A stretch of 64,000 nt of DNA. Source: Alligator mississippiensis. Its lineage: Eukaryota; Chordata; Crocodylia; Alligatoridae. The stretch lies in NCBI RefSeq assembly GCF_030867095.1, contig NC_081830.1, positions 37,617,832 to 37,681,831 of the forward strand, read 5' to 3'. The notes under the pieces were generated by a model. It made no database searches. It was not told the DNA's origin and saw nothing but the letters and a program-made list of their open reading frames with translations. The position numbers and the translations under genes are program-made. This document shows, in pieces, positions 31,532-44,262 of the stretch. Within the stretch, counting starts at the first letter, position 1. Each line of letters opens with the position of its first letter.

Positions 31532-32488
31532 CACACACAGTAGCAAGCTACAGAGTCAGGTATACCTATCCTAGAAGCGCTGGAGTCTGCCGTCGATGGC
31601 CAGTCGAGCCTTCTTTCAGCGTGGTGTTATCCTCCAGAAGGGGGTCGCCGGCTGGTCCTTCTGGCTGGACAGGTGTGGTCAAGTTGGAGATGAAGAGGGC
31701 GCCCCTGAGGGTCACTTTTCACTGCCTTTTCTCTGTCCTTGGCAGACTTTGGTGACTCCCCAGTTTTCAGGTTTGCCCAATACAGGGGTCATTGACTCTC
31801 GTGGGACTTTCCCCTCCCCCCCCCCCGCTCGGTGGCTACTGGATGGCATCTGTCAGCCCCAGGGGTCGTGCGCATGAACGTGCAGGTTTGGGAGTCCGTT
31901 GATGAATTTGGAATAGGGCTCTGGGAGCGGTCGCTCTGGAGATATTCAGCCCCAAAGTTGTTCCCCGGCGTGGATTAACTGAGGCCAGGGCTTCTGGCCC
32001 TTGATCAGTGACGTTTAGAGATTTCCCGGTTGTTACATTGCGTTGTATTGAATTTTTCCGTTGGTTGATCTGCAGCTCCCAGGTGTTAATTTCTGTCTGC
32101 TACTATGTTACACATTCAATCATGTTACACATTCAATCACGGATTGACTGGCTCTTTCAGGGGCCAGCCTGATACAGGGAAGGGCAGTTTGATTCCTGCC
32201 CTTGTTAACATTGTTACAATGTATAACTTACTTATGAAACTAAACACATTCAGTGGAAAGTTGAAAGGTGAGGAGTCTAAAAGATAAGCTACAAATGCCA
32301 TGGCACACAAATAGATAAAACTACCAAAATACAAGGGGAGATACAAAATGCACACACACAACTTTGAAAACACAATTCCTCATCTTAAAGTGAAAGAGAG
32401 AGGAAGGAAGAAAAGGTAGAAAAAGGGAAACATATCCAAAGAGGGGAGAGCAAATGCAGGCAAGAGGAAAAGGGGGCTTTCTGCCACA
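31389..32488 (-). mobile_element. Solo LTR 2 in 5S spacer
   Basis: Same place and flanking CCAG as LTR 1; 1100 bp, the longest copy because of its GCAC tract. Shares a body marker (CAATACAGG) with copies 4 and 5. Confidence 0.72.
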
Positions 32489-33230
32489 CCAGCAGGTGCC
32501 GGTGGTCGGCCCCGGTGGAGTTTGTCGGTTTCCGGTCCCGCCTGAGGTGCTGCGGCCTGGGTTGGGGTCAGCCCCGCTGCCTTGTCCCTGGAGAGGAGTG
32601 GGCGTGGGGAGGGAACGCCCCTGAGATCTTGCCCGGGGCAGGCGGGCGCAAGGAATGCCTGGAGGCTCTGGGCGGCGGCCCTGGCCTCCTTGAGCGCCCC
32701 CCAGGCCGGGCTGTGGATGCGAAGGCCCCAGTGAGTCCCTGGCAGGTGTTGGGCTTGTGCTGGACTGGAAGAGACGTTGAGGGGGAGCTTGCGTGTAGCC
32801 AGTGCCTGGGCCCGCCGTTTCCGTGCGGGTGTTGGTGGAGCGTGGCAGGGGATTTGCCCGAGCTGGGGGTGTCTTTTCCTGGTCGTGGCTTAGGACTGGG
32901 TGCGGTGGCAGGGGCAGGCTGTGTGCGGGGCCAGGAGGGGAGAGGAGGGGCCCGGGTCAGGGGTGGGGGCCTGGAGCAGGGAGGCGGGAGGCGGGCAGCA
33001 GGCTGGAGTTGGGGGAGGCGGGCGGGGGTCAGGGGGTGCGCGCCCAGGGCGAGCAGGGGCGGTGGGCCGTGAGTGCGCACGTGTTGGTGTTGGGCGCGCG
33101 TGTGACGGGAGGGGCGGGGCGGGGCGGGCTGTGTGCGGGCGCGGGGAGGTGGGGCGGGCCGGGAGCAGGCGTGCGGGGTGGGAGCGGGGTGTACGCCGGC
33201 CTGAAAAGGGCCGGGCGAGGCAGGGCTGGC

Positions 33231-33350
33231 GCCTACGGCCATACCACCCTGAACACGCCCGATCTCGTCTGATCTCGGAAGCTAAGCAGGGTTGGGCCCG
33301 GTTAGTACCTGGATGGGAGACCGCCTGGGAATACCGGGTGCTGTAGGCTT
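33231..33350 (+). rRNA. RNA5S: 5S rRNA gene 2
   Basis: Consensus 120-nt gene with G at position 61 (AAGCAGGGTTGGG), complete internal promoter and TTTT terminator. Compared with the usual vertebrate sequence from memory, all array copies read GGGTTGGGCCC where GGGTCGGGCCT is common. Confidence 0.98.
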
Positions 33351-35033
33351 TTGCAACTGTTGCGCGCATCCTGGCCAGCCCTTCTTTCTTGGTCCCTGGC
33401 CGGGGGCCCGGGTTGCCCGGCGCGTGCTGCAGGCTCCCCGCCCCAGCCCTGGAGCACCGGGCAGGGGCAGGGGCAGGGGCAGGGGAGCCCTTGCCCGAGG
33501 CGCGTGGGCCTGTGTGGAGGGGAGCAGGCGGGGGAGCTTGGGGGAGTGCTGCGCCCCCAGCCCGTGGGGGCGGGCCTGGCGCTGGTGCTGGTGCTGGTGC
33601 CGGGCGGGCTGGGGGTGCCGAGGCGGCAGCGTGCGAGCCCAAGCGCATCACAATTGCCCTTTACCGTCTGGGGCCGTAGGTGCGCCTTGCCCAGGCTCCT
33701 GCGTCGCCCCGTGGCAGGGAGCGGACGCTGAAGGGCCGAGGGGCCTGCGGAGAAGCAGGGGGGGGTTCCGCTGCCGCTCTCTCCCCTGCCGCCGGCAGCG
33801 GCGAAGGTCTCGGCCGTTGTCCTTGGGAGGCTGCGCGCCTATCTGCCGCGCCGAATGGCCGCCGGCGGCCCTTTCCAGCGAGAATCCGAGCGAGCCCTTT
33901 GTGAGCCCGGCTGAGTGGTCAGGTTGCGCGGCGTGTGGTGGCAGGAGGTTCCGCGCGTGAGCGTCACGGCACGGCCTGGGGTAAAAGAGCTGCCTGGGGG
34001 CCGTTTGCAACTTCCCAGCTGCGGGGTTCACGCCATGAGCCCTGGCCCGTGTCTCGTGCGAGACGGGAAATGGGGAATCCCCACCGAGTCCTCTCTTTGC
34101 CGCTCGCTCGGGAGTTTGGAAACCCTCAGCACGTCCTGCCTCCGGCGTCTCTTTTCTGGAGGGAAAAGGCCTGGCCTCGGGAGCCTCTCCTCCCGCGGGG
34201 GACCCTCCGTGCCGCTCCTCCGCCCGGCTGCCCTTCTCTGTGCCCGCTCCGTGTGTGCCGCGGGAGGTGTGGGGGCCGGAGCGGGGCCCAGCTTGCCAGG
34301 CGTGGACGCAGCGTGGATGCAGGAGGGGGCGCCGTGGTCCTTTCGGTTGCCAGATCCTTGCGCAGGTGGCCCCGGTCCGCCTTGGCCGTGACCCCGGGGC
34401 GCATTTTTCTGTGGCCGGCACTTCTGGCCAGCTCGCTACTCGCCCCCTTTCCCAGGTCCCGTTCGCCTCTGTTAGAGAGCACGGGGTCCGGCACGGGCCC
34501 CTGGCGCACCCCGCCGCTTGCTTCTCTCTGTCCTGATAAGGGCCCGTTTCCGCTCCCTCCCAGCTTCCGATCCGCAAGTGGACGTTCCCGCCACTCCCCG
34601 GACTGCCTGGCATAGTGACGAGCCCCGGGTGGGGGACCTTGTCGGAGGCTTGGCGGAAGGAAGCGGGAGACGGCCGTTGGCAAGCGGGCCGCCCCGATCC
34701 ACCTGCTGAATGACACTCTCCGAGCACTCCAGGCGGCCGGCGAGGCGCGGTTTCCCTGGGGCAGAGCCGCGTTGCTTGCTCCCCGGCAGTCGGTGTTCAG
34801 GCAGGCGCCGAGCGGTTCTGTATTGGACGCCTGTTTCTCCCGGTTTGCCGGGAGCAGAAGATAGGCCGCCTGGCCCGTGGTGCCCTGCATCCCCTCTGGA
34901 GCCTGTGCTCGGGTGCTGGCAGCCCACCAGGGCTCGGGGACCCGGGCGGTTTTCGGCGGGGGCTTGCGTGCTGCGGTTAGGAGCGCGGCCGTTTCCGGTC
35001 GGAGCTGCTCCAGGGCCCGGGGCCGAACGCCAG

Positions 35034-36120
35034 TGCTGGCTACAAATGTCCAACTCGGGATCCTTAAAATTCTAGTTTATTAGGCGGATTGAAACACTGT
35101 AATGAGTTAAATCATAAACCTTGGGGCTGGTCCCCCCGCACGCACGCACGCACGCACGCACGCACACACACAGTAGCAAGCTACAGAGTCAGGTATACCT
35201 ATCCTAGAAGCGCTGGAGTCTGCCGTCGATGGCCAGTCGAGCCTTCTTTCAGCGTGGTGTTATCCTCCAGAAGGGGGTCGCCGGCTGGTCCTTCTGGCTG
35301 GACAGGTGTGGTCAAGTTGGAGATGAAGAGGGCGCCCCTGAGGGTCACTTTTCACTGCCTTTTCTCTGTCCTTGGCAGACTTTGGTGACTCCCCAGTTTT
35401 CAGGTTTGCCCAATCCAGGGGTCATTGACTCTCGTGGGACTTTCCCCTCCCCCCCCCCGCTCGGTGGCTACTGGATGGCATCTGTCAGCCCCAGGGGTCG
35501 TGCGCATGAACGTGCAGGTTTGGGAGTCCGTTGATGAATTTGGAATAGGGCTCTGGGAGCGGTCGCTCTGGAGATATTCAGCCCCAAAGTTGTTCCCCGG
35601 CGTGGATTAACTGAGGCCAGGGCTTCTGGCCCTTGATCAGTGACGTTTAGAGATTTCCCGGTTGTTACATTGCGTTGTATTGAATTTTTCCGTTGGTTGA
35701 TCTGCAGCTCCCAGGTGTTAATTTCTGTCTGCTACTATGTTACACATTCAATCATGTTACACATTCAATCACGGATTGACTGGCTCTTTCAGGGGCCAGC
35801 CTGATACAGGGAAGGGCAGTTTGATTCCTGCCCTTGTTAACATTGTTACAATGTATAACTTACTTATGAAACTAAACACATTCAGTGGAAAGTTGAAAGG
35901 TGAGGAGTCTAAAAGATAAGCTACAAATGCCATGGCACACAAATAGATAAAACTACCAAAATACAAGGGGAGATACAAAATGCACACACACAACTTTGAA
36001 AACACAATTCCTCATCTTAAAGTGAAAGAGAGAGGAAGGAAGAAAAGGTAGAAAAAGGGAAACATATCCAAAGAGGGGAGAGCAAATGCAGGCAAGAGGA
36101 AAAGGGGGCTTTCTGCCACA
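35034..36120 (-). mobile_element. Solo LTR 3 in 5S spacer
   Basis: 1087 bp, the shortest copy, with a short GCAC tract and a short C tract. Its C-tract form matches copy 7. Confidence 0.72.
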
Positions 36121-36862
36121 CCAGCAGGTGCCGGTGGTCGGCCCCGGTGGAGTTTGTCGGTTTCCGGTCCCGCCTGAGGTGCTGCGGCCTGGGTTGGGGT
36201 CAGCCCCGCTGCCTTGTCCCTGGAGAGGAGTGGGCGTGGGGAGGGAACGCCCCTGAGATCTTGCCCGGGGCAGGCGGGCGCAAGGAATGCCTGGAGGCTC
36301 TGGGCGGCGGCCCTGGCCTCCTTGAGCGCCCCCCAGGCCGGGCTGTGGATGCGAAGGCCCCAGTGAGTCCCTGGCAGGTGTTGGGCTTGTGCTGGACTGG
36401 AAGAGACGTTGAGGGGGAGCTTGCGTGTAGCCAGTGCCTGGGCCCGCCGTTTCCGTGCGGGTGTTGGTGGAGCGTGGCAGGGGATTTGCCCGAGCTGGGG
36501 GTGTCTTTTCCTGGTCGTGGCTTAGGACTGGGTGCGGTGGCAGGGGCAGGCTGTGTGCGGGGCCAGGAGGGGAGAGGAGGGGCCCGGGTCAGGGGTGGGG
36601 GCCTGGAGCAGGGAGGCGGGAGGCGGGCAGCAGGCTGGAGTTGGGGGAGGCGGGCGGGGGTCAGGGGGTGCGCGCCCAGGGCGAGCAGGGGCGGTGGGCC
36701 GTGAGTGCGCACGTGTTGGTGTTGGGCGCGCGTGTGACGGGAGGGGCGGGGCGGGGCGGGCTGTGTGCGGGCGCGGGGAGGTGGGGCGGGCCGGGAGCAG
36801 GCGTGCGGGGTGGGAGCGGGGTGTACGCCGGCCTGAAAAGGGCCGGGCGAGGCAGGGCTGGC

Positions 36863-36982
36863 GCCTACGGCCATACCACCCTGAACACGCCCGATCTCGT
36901 CTGATCTCGGAAGCTAAGCAGGGTTGGGCCCGGTTAGTACCTGGATGGGAGACCGCCTGGGAATACCGGGTGCTGTAGGCTT
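36863..36982 (+). rRNA. RNA5S: 5S rRNA gene 3
   Basis: Identical to gene 2, with T-run terminator immediately after. Confidence 0.98.
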
Positions 36983-38665
36983 TTGCAACTGTTGCGCGCA
37001 TCCTGGCCAGCCCTTCTTTCTTGGTCCCTGGCCGGGGGCCCGGGTTGCCCGGCGCGTGCTGCAGGCTCCCCGCCCCAGCCCTGGAGCACCGGGCAGGGGC
37101 AGGGGCAGGGGCAGGGGAGCCCTTGCCCGAGGCGCGTGGGCCTGTGTGGAGGGGAGCAGGCGGGGGAGCTTGGGGGAGTGCTGCGCCCCCAGCCCGTGGG
37201 GGCGGGCCTGGCGCTGGTGCTGGTGCTGGTGCCGGGCGGGCTGGGGGTGCCGAGGCGGCAGCGTGCGAGCCCAAGCACATCACAATTGCCCTTTACCGTC
37301 TGGGGCCGTAGGTGCGCCTTGCCCAGGCTCCTGCGTCGCCCCGTGGCAGGGAGCGGACGCTGAAGGGCCGAGGGGCCTGCGGAGAAGCAGGGGGGGGTTC
37401 CGCTGCCGCTCTCTCCCCTGCCGCCGGCAGCGGCGAAGGTCTCGGCCGTTGTCCTTGGGAGGCTGCGCGCCTATCTGCCGCGCCGAATGGCCGCCGGCGG
37501 CCCTTTCCAGCGAGAATCCGAGCGAGCCCTTTGTGAGCCCGGCTGAGTGGTCAGGTTGCGCGGCGTGTGGTGGCAGGAGGTTCCGCGCGTGAGCGTCACG
37601 GCACGGCCTGGGGTAAAAGAGCTGCCTGGGGGCCGTTTGCAACTTCCCAGCTGCGGGGTTCACGCCATGAGCCCTGGCCCGTGTCTCGTGCGAGACGGGA
37701 AATGGGGAATCCCCACCGAGTCCTCTCTTTGCCGCTCGCTCGGGAGTTTGGAAACCCTCAGCACGTCCCGCCTCCGGCGTCTCTTTTCTGGAGGGAAAAG
37801 GCCTGGCCTCGGGAGCCTCTCCTCCCGCGGGGGACCCTCCGTGCCGCTCCTCCGCCCGGCTGCCCTTCTCTGTGCCCGCTCCGTGTGTGCCGCGGGAGGT
37901 GTGGGGGCCGGAGCGGGGCCCAGCTTGCCAGGCGTGGACGCAGCGTGGATGCAGGAGGGGGCGCCGTGGTCCTTTCGGTTGCCAGATCCTTGCGCAGGTG
38001 GCCCCGGTCCGCCTTGGCCGTGACCCCGGGGCGCATTTTTCTGTGGCCGGCACTTCTGGCCAGCTCGCTACTCGCCCCCTTTCCCAGGTCCCGTTCGCCT
38101 CTGTTAGAGAGCACGGGGTCCGGCACGGGCCCCTGGCGCACCCCGCCGCTTGCTTCTCTCTGTCCTGATAAGGGCCCGTTTCCGCTCCCTCCCAGCTTCC
38201 GATCCGCAAGTGGACGTTCCCGCCACTCCCCGGACTGCCTGGCATAGTGACGAGCCCCGGGTGGGGGACCTTGTCGGAGGCTTGGCGGAAGGAAGCGGGA
38301 GACGGCCGTTGGCAAGCGGGCCGCCCCGATCCACCTGCTGAATGACACTCTCCGAGCACTCCAGGCGGCCGGCGAGGCGCGGTTTCCCTGGGGCAGAGCC
38401 GCGTTGCTTGCTCCCCGGCAGTCGGTGTTCAGGCAGGCGCCGAGCGGTTCTGTATTGGACGCCTGTTTCTCCCGGTTTGCCGGGAGCAGAAGATAGGCCG
38501 CCTGGCCCGTGGTGCCCTGCATCCCCTCTGGAGCCTGTGCTCGGGTGCTGGCAGCCCACCAGGGCTCGGGGACCCGGGCGGTTTTCGGCGGGGGCTTGCG
38601 TGCTGCGGTTAGGAGCGCGGCCGTTTCCGGTCGGAGCTGCTCCAGGGCCCGGGGCCGAACGCCAG

Positions 38666-38768
38666 TGCTGGCTACAAATGTCCAACTCGGGATCCTTAAA
38701 ATTCTAGTTTATTAGGCGGATTGAAACACTGTAATGAGTTAAATCATAAACCTTGGGGCTGGTCCCCC

Positions 38769-38800
<32 letters not shown>

Positions 38801-39757
38801 CACACACAGTAGCAAGCTACAGAGTCAGGTATACCTATCCTAGAAGCGCTGGAGTCTGCCGTCGATGGCCAGTCGAGCCTTCTTTCAGCGTGGTGTTATC
38901 CTCCAGAAGGGGGTCGCCGGCTGGTCCTTCTGGCTGGACAGGTGTGGTCAAGTTGGAGATGAAGAGGGCGCCCCTGAGGGTCACTTTTCACTGCCTTTTC
39001 TCTGTCCTTGGCAGACTTTGGTGACTCCCCAGTTTTCAGGTTTGCCCAATACAGGGGTCATTGACTCTCGTGGGACTTTCCCCTCCCCCCCCCCCGCTCG
39101 GTGGCTACTGGATGGCATCTGTCAGCCCCAGGGGTTGTGCGCATGAACGTGCAGGTTTGGGAGTCCGTTGATGAATTTGGAATAGGGCTCTGGGAGCGGT
39201 CGCTCTGGAGATATTCAGCCCCAAAGTTGTTCCCCGGCGTGGATTAACTGAGGCCAGGGCTTCTGGCCCTTGATCAGTGACGTTTAGAGATTTCCCGGTT
39301 GTTACATTGCGTTGTATTGAATTTTTCCGTTGGTTGATCTGCAGCTCCCAGGTGTTAATTTCTGTCTGCTACTATGTTACACATTCAATCATGTTACACA
39401 TTCAATCACGGATTGACTGGCTCTTTCAGGGGCCAGCCTGATACAGGGAAGGGCAGTTTGATTCCTGCCCTTGTTAACATTGTTACAATGTATAACTTAC
39501 TTATGAAACTAAACACATTCAGTGGAAAGTTGAAAGGTGAGGAGTCTAAAAGATAAGCTACAAATGCCATGGCACACAAATAGATAAAACTACCAAAATA
39601 CAAGGGGAGATACAAAATGCACACACACAACTTTGAAAACACAATTCCTCATCTTAAAGTGAAAGAGAGAGGAAGGAAGAAAAGGTAGAAAAAGGGAAAC
39701 ATATCCAAAGAGGGGAGAGCAAATGCAGGCAAGAGGAAAAGGGGGCTTTCTGCCACA
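38666..39757 (-). mobile_element. Solo LTR 4 in 5S spacer
   Basis: 1092 bp. Shares the CAATACAGG marker with copies 2 and 5. Confidence 0.72.
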
Positions 39758-40499
39758 CCAGCAGGTGCCGGTGGTCGGCCCCGGTGGAGTTTGTCGGTTT
39801 CCGGTCCCGCCTGAGGTGCTGCGGCCTGGGTTGGGGTCAGCCCCGCTGCCTTGTCCCTGGAGAGGAGTGGGCGTGGGGAGGGAACGCCCCTGAGATCTTG
39901 CCCGGGGCAGGCGGGCGCAAGGAATGCCTGGAGGCTCTGGGCGGCGGCCCTGGCCTCCTTGAGCGCCCCCCAGGCCGGGCTGTGGATGCGAAGGCCCCAG
40001 TGAGTCCCTGGCAGGTGTTGGGCTTGTGCTGGACTGGAAGAGACGTTGAGGGGGAGCTTGCGTGTAGCCAGTGCCTGGGCCCGCCGTTTCCGTGCGGGTG
40101 TTGGTGGAGCGTGGCAGGGGATTTGCCCGAGCTGGGGGTGTCTTTTCCTGGTCGTGGCTTAGGACTGGGTGCGGTGGCAGGGGCAGGCTGTGTGCGGGGC
40201 CAGGAGGGGAGAGGAGGGGCCCGGGTCAGGGGTGGGGGCCTGGAGCAGGGAGGCGGGAGGCGGGCAGCAGGCTGGAGTTGGGGGAGGCGGGCGGGGGTCA
40301 GGGGGTGCGCGCCCAGGGCGAGCAGGGGCGGTGGGCCGTGAGTGCGCACGTGTTGGTGTTGGGCGCGCGTGTGACGGGAGGGGCGGGGCGGGGCGGGCTG
40401 TGTGCGGGCGCGGGGAGGTGGGGCAGGCCGGGAGCAGGCGTGCGGGGTGGGAGCGGGGTGTACGCCGGCCTGAAAAGGGCCGGGCGAGGCAGGGCTGGC

Positions 40500-40619
40500 G
40501 CCTACGGCCATACCACCCTGAACACGCCCGATCTCGTCTGATCTCGGAAGCTAAGCAGGGTTGGGCCCGGTTAGTACCTGGATGGGAGACCGCCTGGGAA
40601 TACCGGGTGCTGTAGGCTT
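40500..40619 (+). rRNA. RNA5S: 5S rRNA gene 4
   Basis: Identical to gene 2. Its 5' flank has a G-to-A marker at 40425 shared only with gene 5. Confidence 0.98.
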
Positions 40620-42308
40620 TTGCAACTGTTGCGCGCATCCTGGCCAGCCCTTCTTTCTTGGTCCCTGGCCGGGGGCCCGGGTTGCCCGGCGCGTGCTGCA
40701 GGCTCCCCGCCCCAGCCCTGGAGCACCGGGCAGGGGCAGGGGCAGGGGCAGGGGCAGGGGAGCCCTTGCCCGAGGCGCGTGGGCCTGTGTGGAGGGGAGC
40801 AGGCGGGGGAGCTTGGGGGAGTGCTGCGCCCCCAGCCCGTGGGGGCGGGCCTGGCGCTGGTGCTGGTGCTGGTGCCGGGCGGGCTGGGGGTGCCGAGGCG
40901 GCAGCGTGCGAGCCCAAGCACATCACAATTGCCCTTTACCGTCTGGGGCCGTAGGTGCGCCTTGCCCAGGCTCCTGCGTCGCCCCGTGGCAGGGAGCGGA
41001 CGCTGAAGGGCCGAGGGGCCTGCGGAGAAGCAGGGGGGGGTTCCGCTGCCGCTCTCTCCCCTGCCGCCGGCAGCGGCGAAGGTCTCGGCCGTTGTCCTTG
41101 GGAGGCTGCGCGCCTATCTGCCGCGCCGAATGGCCGCCGGCGGCCCTTTCCAGCGAGAATCCGAGCGAGCCCTTTGTGAGCCCGGCTGAGTGGTCAGGTT
41201 GCGCGGCGTGTGGTGGCAGGAGGTTCCGCGCGTGAGCGTCACGGCACGGCCTGGGGTAAAAGAGCTGCCTGGGGGCCGTTTGCAACTTCCCAGCTGCGGG
41301 GTTCACGCCATGAGCCCTGGCCCGTGTCTCGTGCGAGACGGGAAATGGGGAATCCCCACCGAGTCCTCTCTTTGCCGCTCGCTCGGGAGTTTGGAAACCC
41401 TCAGCACGTCCCGCCTCCGGCGTCTCTTTTCTGGAGGGAAAAGGCCTGGCCTCGGGAGCCTCTCCTCCCGCGGGGGACCCTCCGTGCCGCTCCTCCGCCC
41501 GGCTGCCCTTCTCTGTGCCCGCTCCGTGTGTGCCGCGGGAGGTGTGGGGGCCGGAGCGGGGCCCAGCTTGCCAGGCGTGGACGCAGCGTGGATGCAGGAG
41601 GGGGCGCCGTGGTCCTTTCGGTTGCCAGATCCTTGCGCAGGTGGCCCCGGTCCGCCTTGGCCGTGACCCCGGGGCGCATTTTTCTGTGGCCGGCACTTCT
41701 GGCCAGCTCGCTACTCGCCCCCTTTCCCAGGTCCCGTTCGCCTCTGTTAGAGAGCACGGGGTCCGGCACGGGCCCCTGGCGCACCCCGCCGCTTGCTTCT
41801 CTCTGTCCTGATAAGGGCCCGTTTCCGCTCCCTCCCAGCTTCCGATCCGCAAGTGGACGTTCCCGCCACTCCCCGGACTGCCTGGCATAGTGACGAGCCC
41901 CGGGTGGGGGACCTTGTCGGAGGCTTGGCGGAAGGAAGCGGGAGACGGCCGTTGGCAAGCGGGCCGCCCCGATCCACCTGCTGAATGACACTCTCCGAGC
42001 ACTCCAGGCGGCCGGCGAGGCGCGGTTTCCCTGGGGCAGAGCCGCGTTGCTTGCTCCCCGGCAGTCGGTGTTCAGGCAGGCGCCGAGCGGTTCTGTATTG
42101 GACGCCTGTTTCTCCCGGTTTGCCGGGAGCAGAAGATAGGCCGCCTGGCCCGTGGTGCCCTGCATCCCCTCTGGAGCCTGTGCTCGGGTGCTGGCAGCCC
42201 ACCAGGGCTCGGGGACCCGGGCGGTTTTCGGCGGGGGCTTGCGTGCTGCGGTTAGGAGCGCGGCCGTTTCCGGTCGGAGCTGCTCCAGGGCCCGGGGCCG
42301 AACGCCAG

Positions 42309-42411
42309 TGCTGGCTACAAATGTCCAACTCGGGATCCTTAAAATTCTAGTTTATTAGGCGGATTGAAACACTGTAATGAGTTAAATCATAAACCTTGGG
42401 GCTGGTCCCCC

Positions 42412-42443
<32 letters not shown>

Positions 42444-43400
42444 CACACACAGTAGCAAGCTACAGAGTCAGGTATACCTATCCTAGAAGCGCTGGAGTCT
42501 GCCGTCGATGGCCAGTCGAGCCTTCTTTCAGCGTGGTGTTATCCTCCAGAAGGGGGTCGCCGGCTGGTCCTTCTGGCTGGACAGGTGTGGTCAAGTTGGA
42601 GATGAAGAGGGCGCCCCTGAGGGTCACTTTTCACTGCCTTTTCTCTGTCCTTGGCAGACTTTGGTGACTCCCCAGTTTTCAGGTTTGCCCAATACAGGGG
42701 TCATTGACTCTCGTGGGACTTTCCCCTCCCCCCCCCCCGCTCGGTGGCTACTGGATGGCATCTGTCAGCCCCAGGGGTCGTGCGCATGAACGTGCAGGTT
42801 TGGGAGTCCGTTGATGAATTTGGAATAGGGCTCTGGGAGCGGTCGCTCTGGAGATATTCAGCCCCAAAGTTGTTCCCCGGCGTGGATTAACTGAGGCCAG
42901 GGCTTCTGGCCCTTGATCAGTGACGTTTAGAGATTTCCCGGTTGTTACATTGCGTTGTATTGAATTTTTCCGTTGGTTGATCTGCAGCTCCCAGGTGTTA
43001 ATTTCTGTCTGCTACTATGTTACACATTCAATCATGTTACACATTCAATCACGGATTGACTGGCTCTTTCAGGGGCCAGCCTGATACAGGGAAGGGCAGT
43101 TTGATTCCTGCCCTTGTTAACATTGTTACAATGTATAACTTACTTATGAAACTAAACACATTCAGTGGAAAGTTGAAAGGTGAGGAGTCTAAAAGATAAG
43201 CTACAAATGCCATGGCACACAAATAGATAAAACTACCAAAATACAAGGGGAGATACAAAATGCACACACACAACTTTGAAAACACAATTCCTCATCTTAA
43301 AGTGAAAGAGAGAGGAAGGAAGAAAAGGTAGAAAAAGGGAAACATATCCAAAGAGGGGAGAGCAAATGCAGGCAAGAGGAAAAGGGGGCTTTCTGCCACA
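42309..43400 (-). mobile_element. Solo LTR 5 in 5S spacer
   Basis: 1092 bp. Its unit shares several markers with unit 4, pointing to a recent duplication of the pair. Confidence 0.72.
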
Positions 43401-44142
43401 CCAGCAGGTGCCGGTGGTCGGCCCCGGTGGAGTTTGTCGGTTTCCGGTCCCGCCTGAGGTGCTGCGGCCTGGGTTGGGGTCAGCCCCGCTGCCTTGTCCC
43501 TGGAGAGGAGTGGGCGTGGGGAGGGAACGCCCCTGAGATCTTGCCCGGGGCAGGCGGGCGCAAGGAATGCCTGGAGGCTCTGGGCGGCGGCCCTGGCCTC
43601 CTTGAGCGCCCCCCAGGCCGGGCTGTGGATGCGAAGGCCCCAGTGAGTCCCTGGCAGGTGTTGGGCTTGTGCTGGACTGGAAGAGACGTTGAGGGGGAGC
43701 TTGCGTGTAGCCAGTGCCTGGGCCCGCCGTTTCCGTGCGGGTGTTGGTGGAGCGTGGCAGGGGATTTGCCCGAGCTGGGGGTGTCTTTTCCTGGTCGTGG
43801 CTTAGGACTGGGTGCGGTGGCAGGGGCAGGCTGTGTGCGGGGCCAGGAGGGGAGAGGAGGGGCCCGGGTCAGGGGTGGGGGCCTGGAGCAGGGAGGCGGG
43901 AGGCGGGCAGCAGGCTGGAGTTGGGGGAGGCGGGCGGGGGTCAGGGGGTGCGCGCCCAGGGCGAGCAGGGGCGGTGGGCCGTGAGTGCGCACGTGTTGGT
44001 GTTGGGCGCGCGTGTGACGGGAGGGGCGGGGCGGGGCGGGCTGTGTGCGGGCGCGGGGAGGTGGGGCAGGCCGGGAGCAGGCGTGCGGGGTGGGAGCGGG
44101 GTGTACGCCGGCCTGAAAAGGGCCGGGCGAGGCAGGGCTGGC

Positions 44143-44262
44143 GCCTACGGCCATACCACCCTGAACACGCCCGATCTCGTCTGATCTCGGAAGCTAAGCA
44201 GGGTTGGGCCCGGTTAGTACCTGGATGGGAGACCGCCTGGGAATACCGGGTGCTGTAGGCTT
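44143..44262 (+). rRNA. RNA5S: 5S rRNA gene 5
   Basis: Identical to gene 2. Shares the upstream A marker (44068) and an extra GGGCAG repeat downstream with gene 4. Confidence 0.98.
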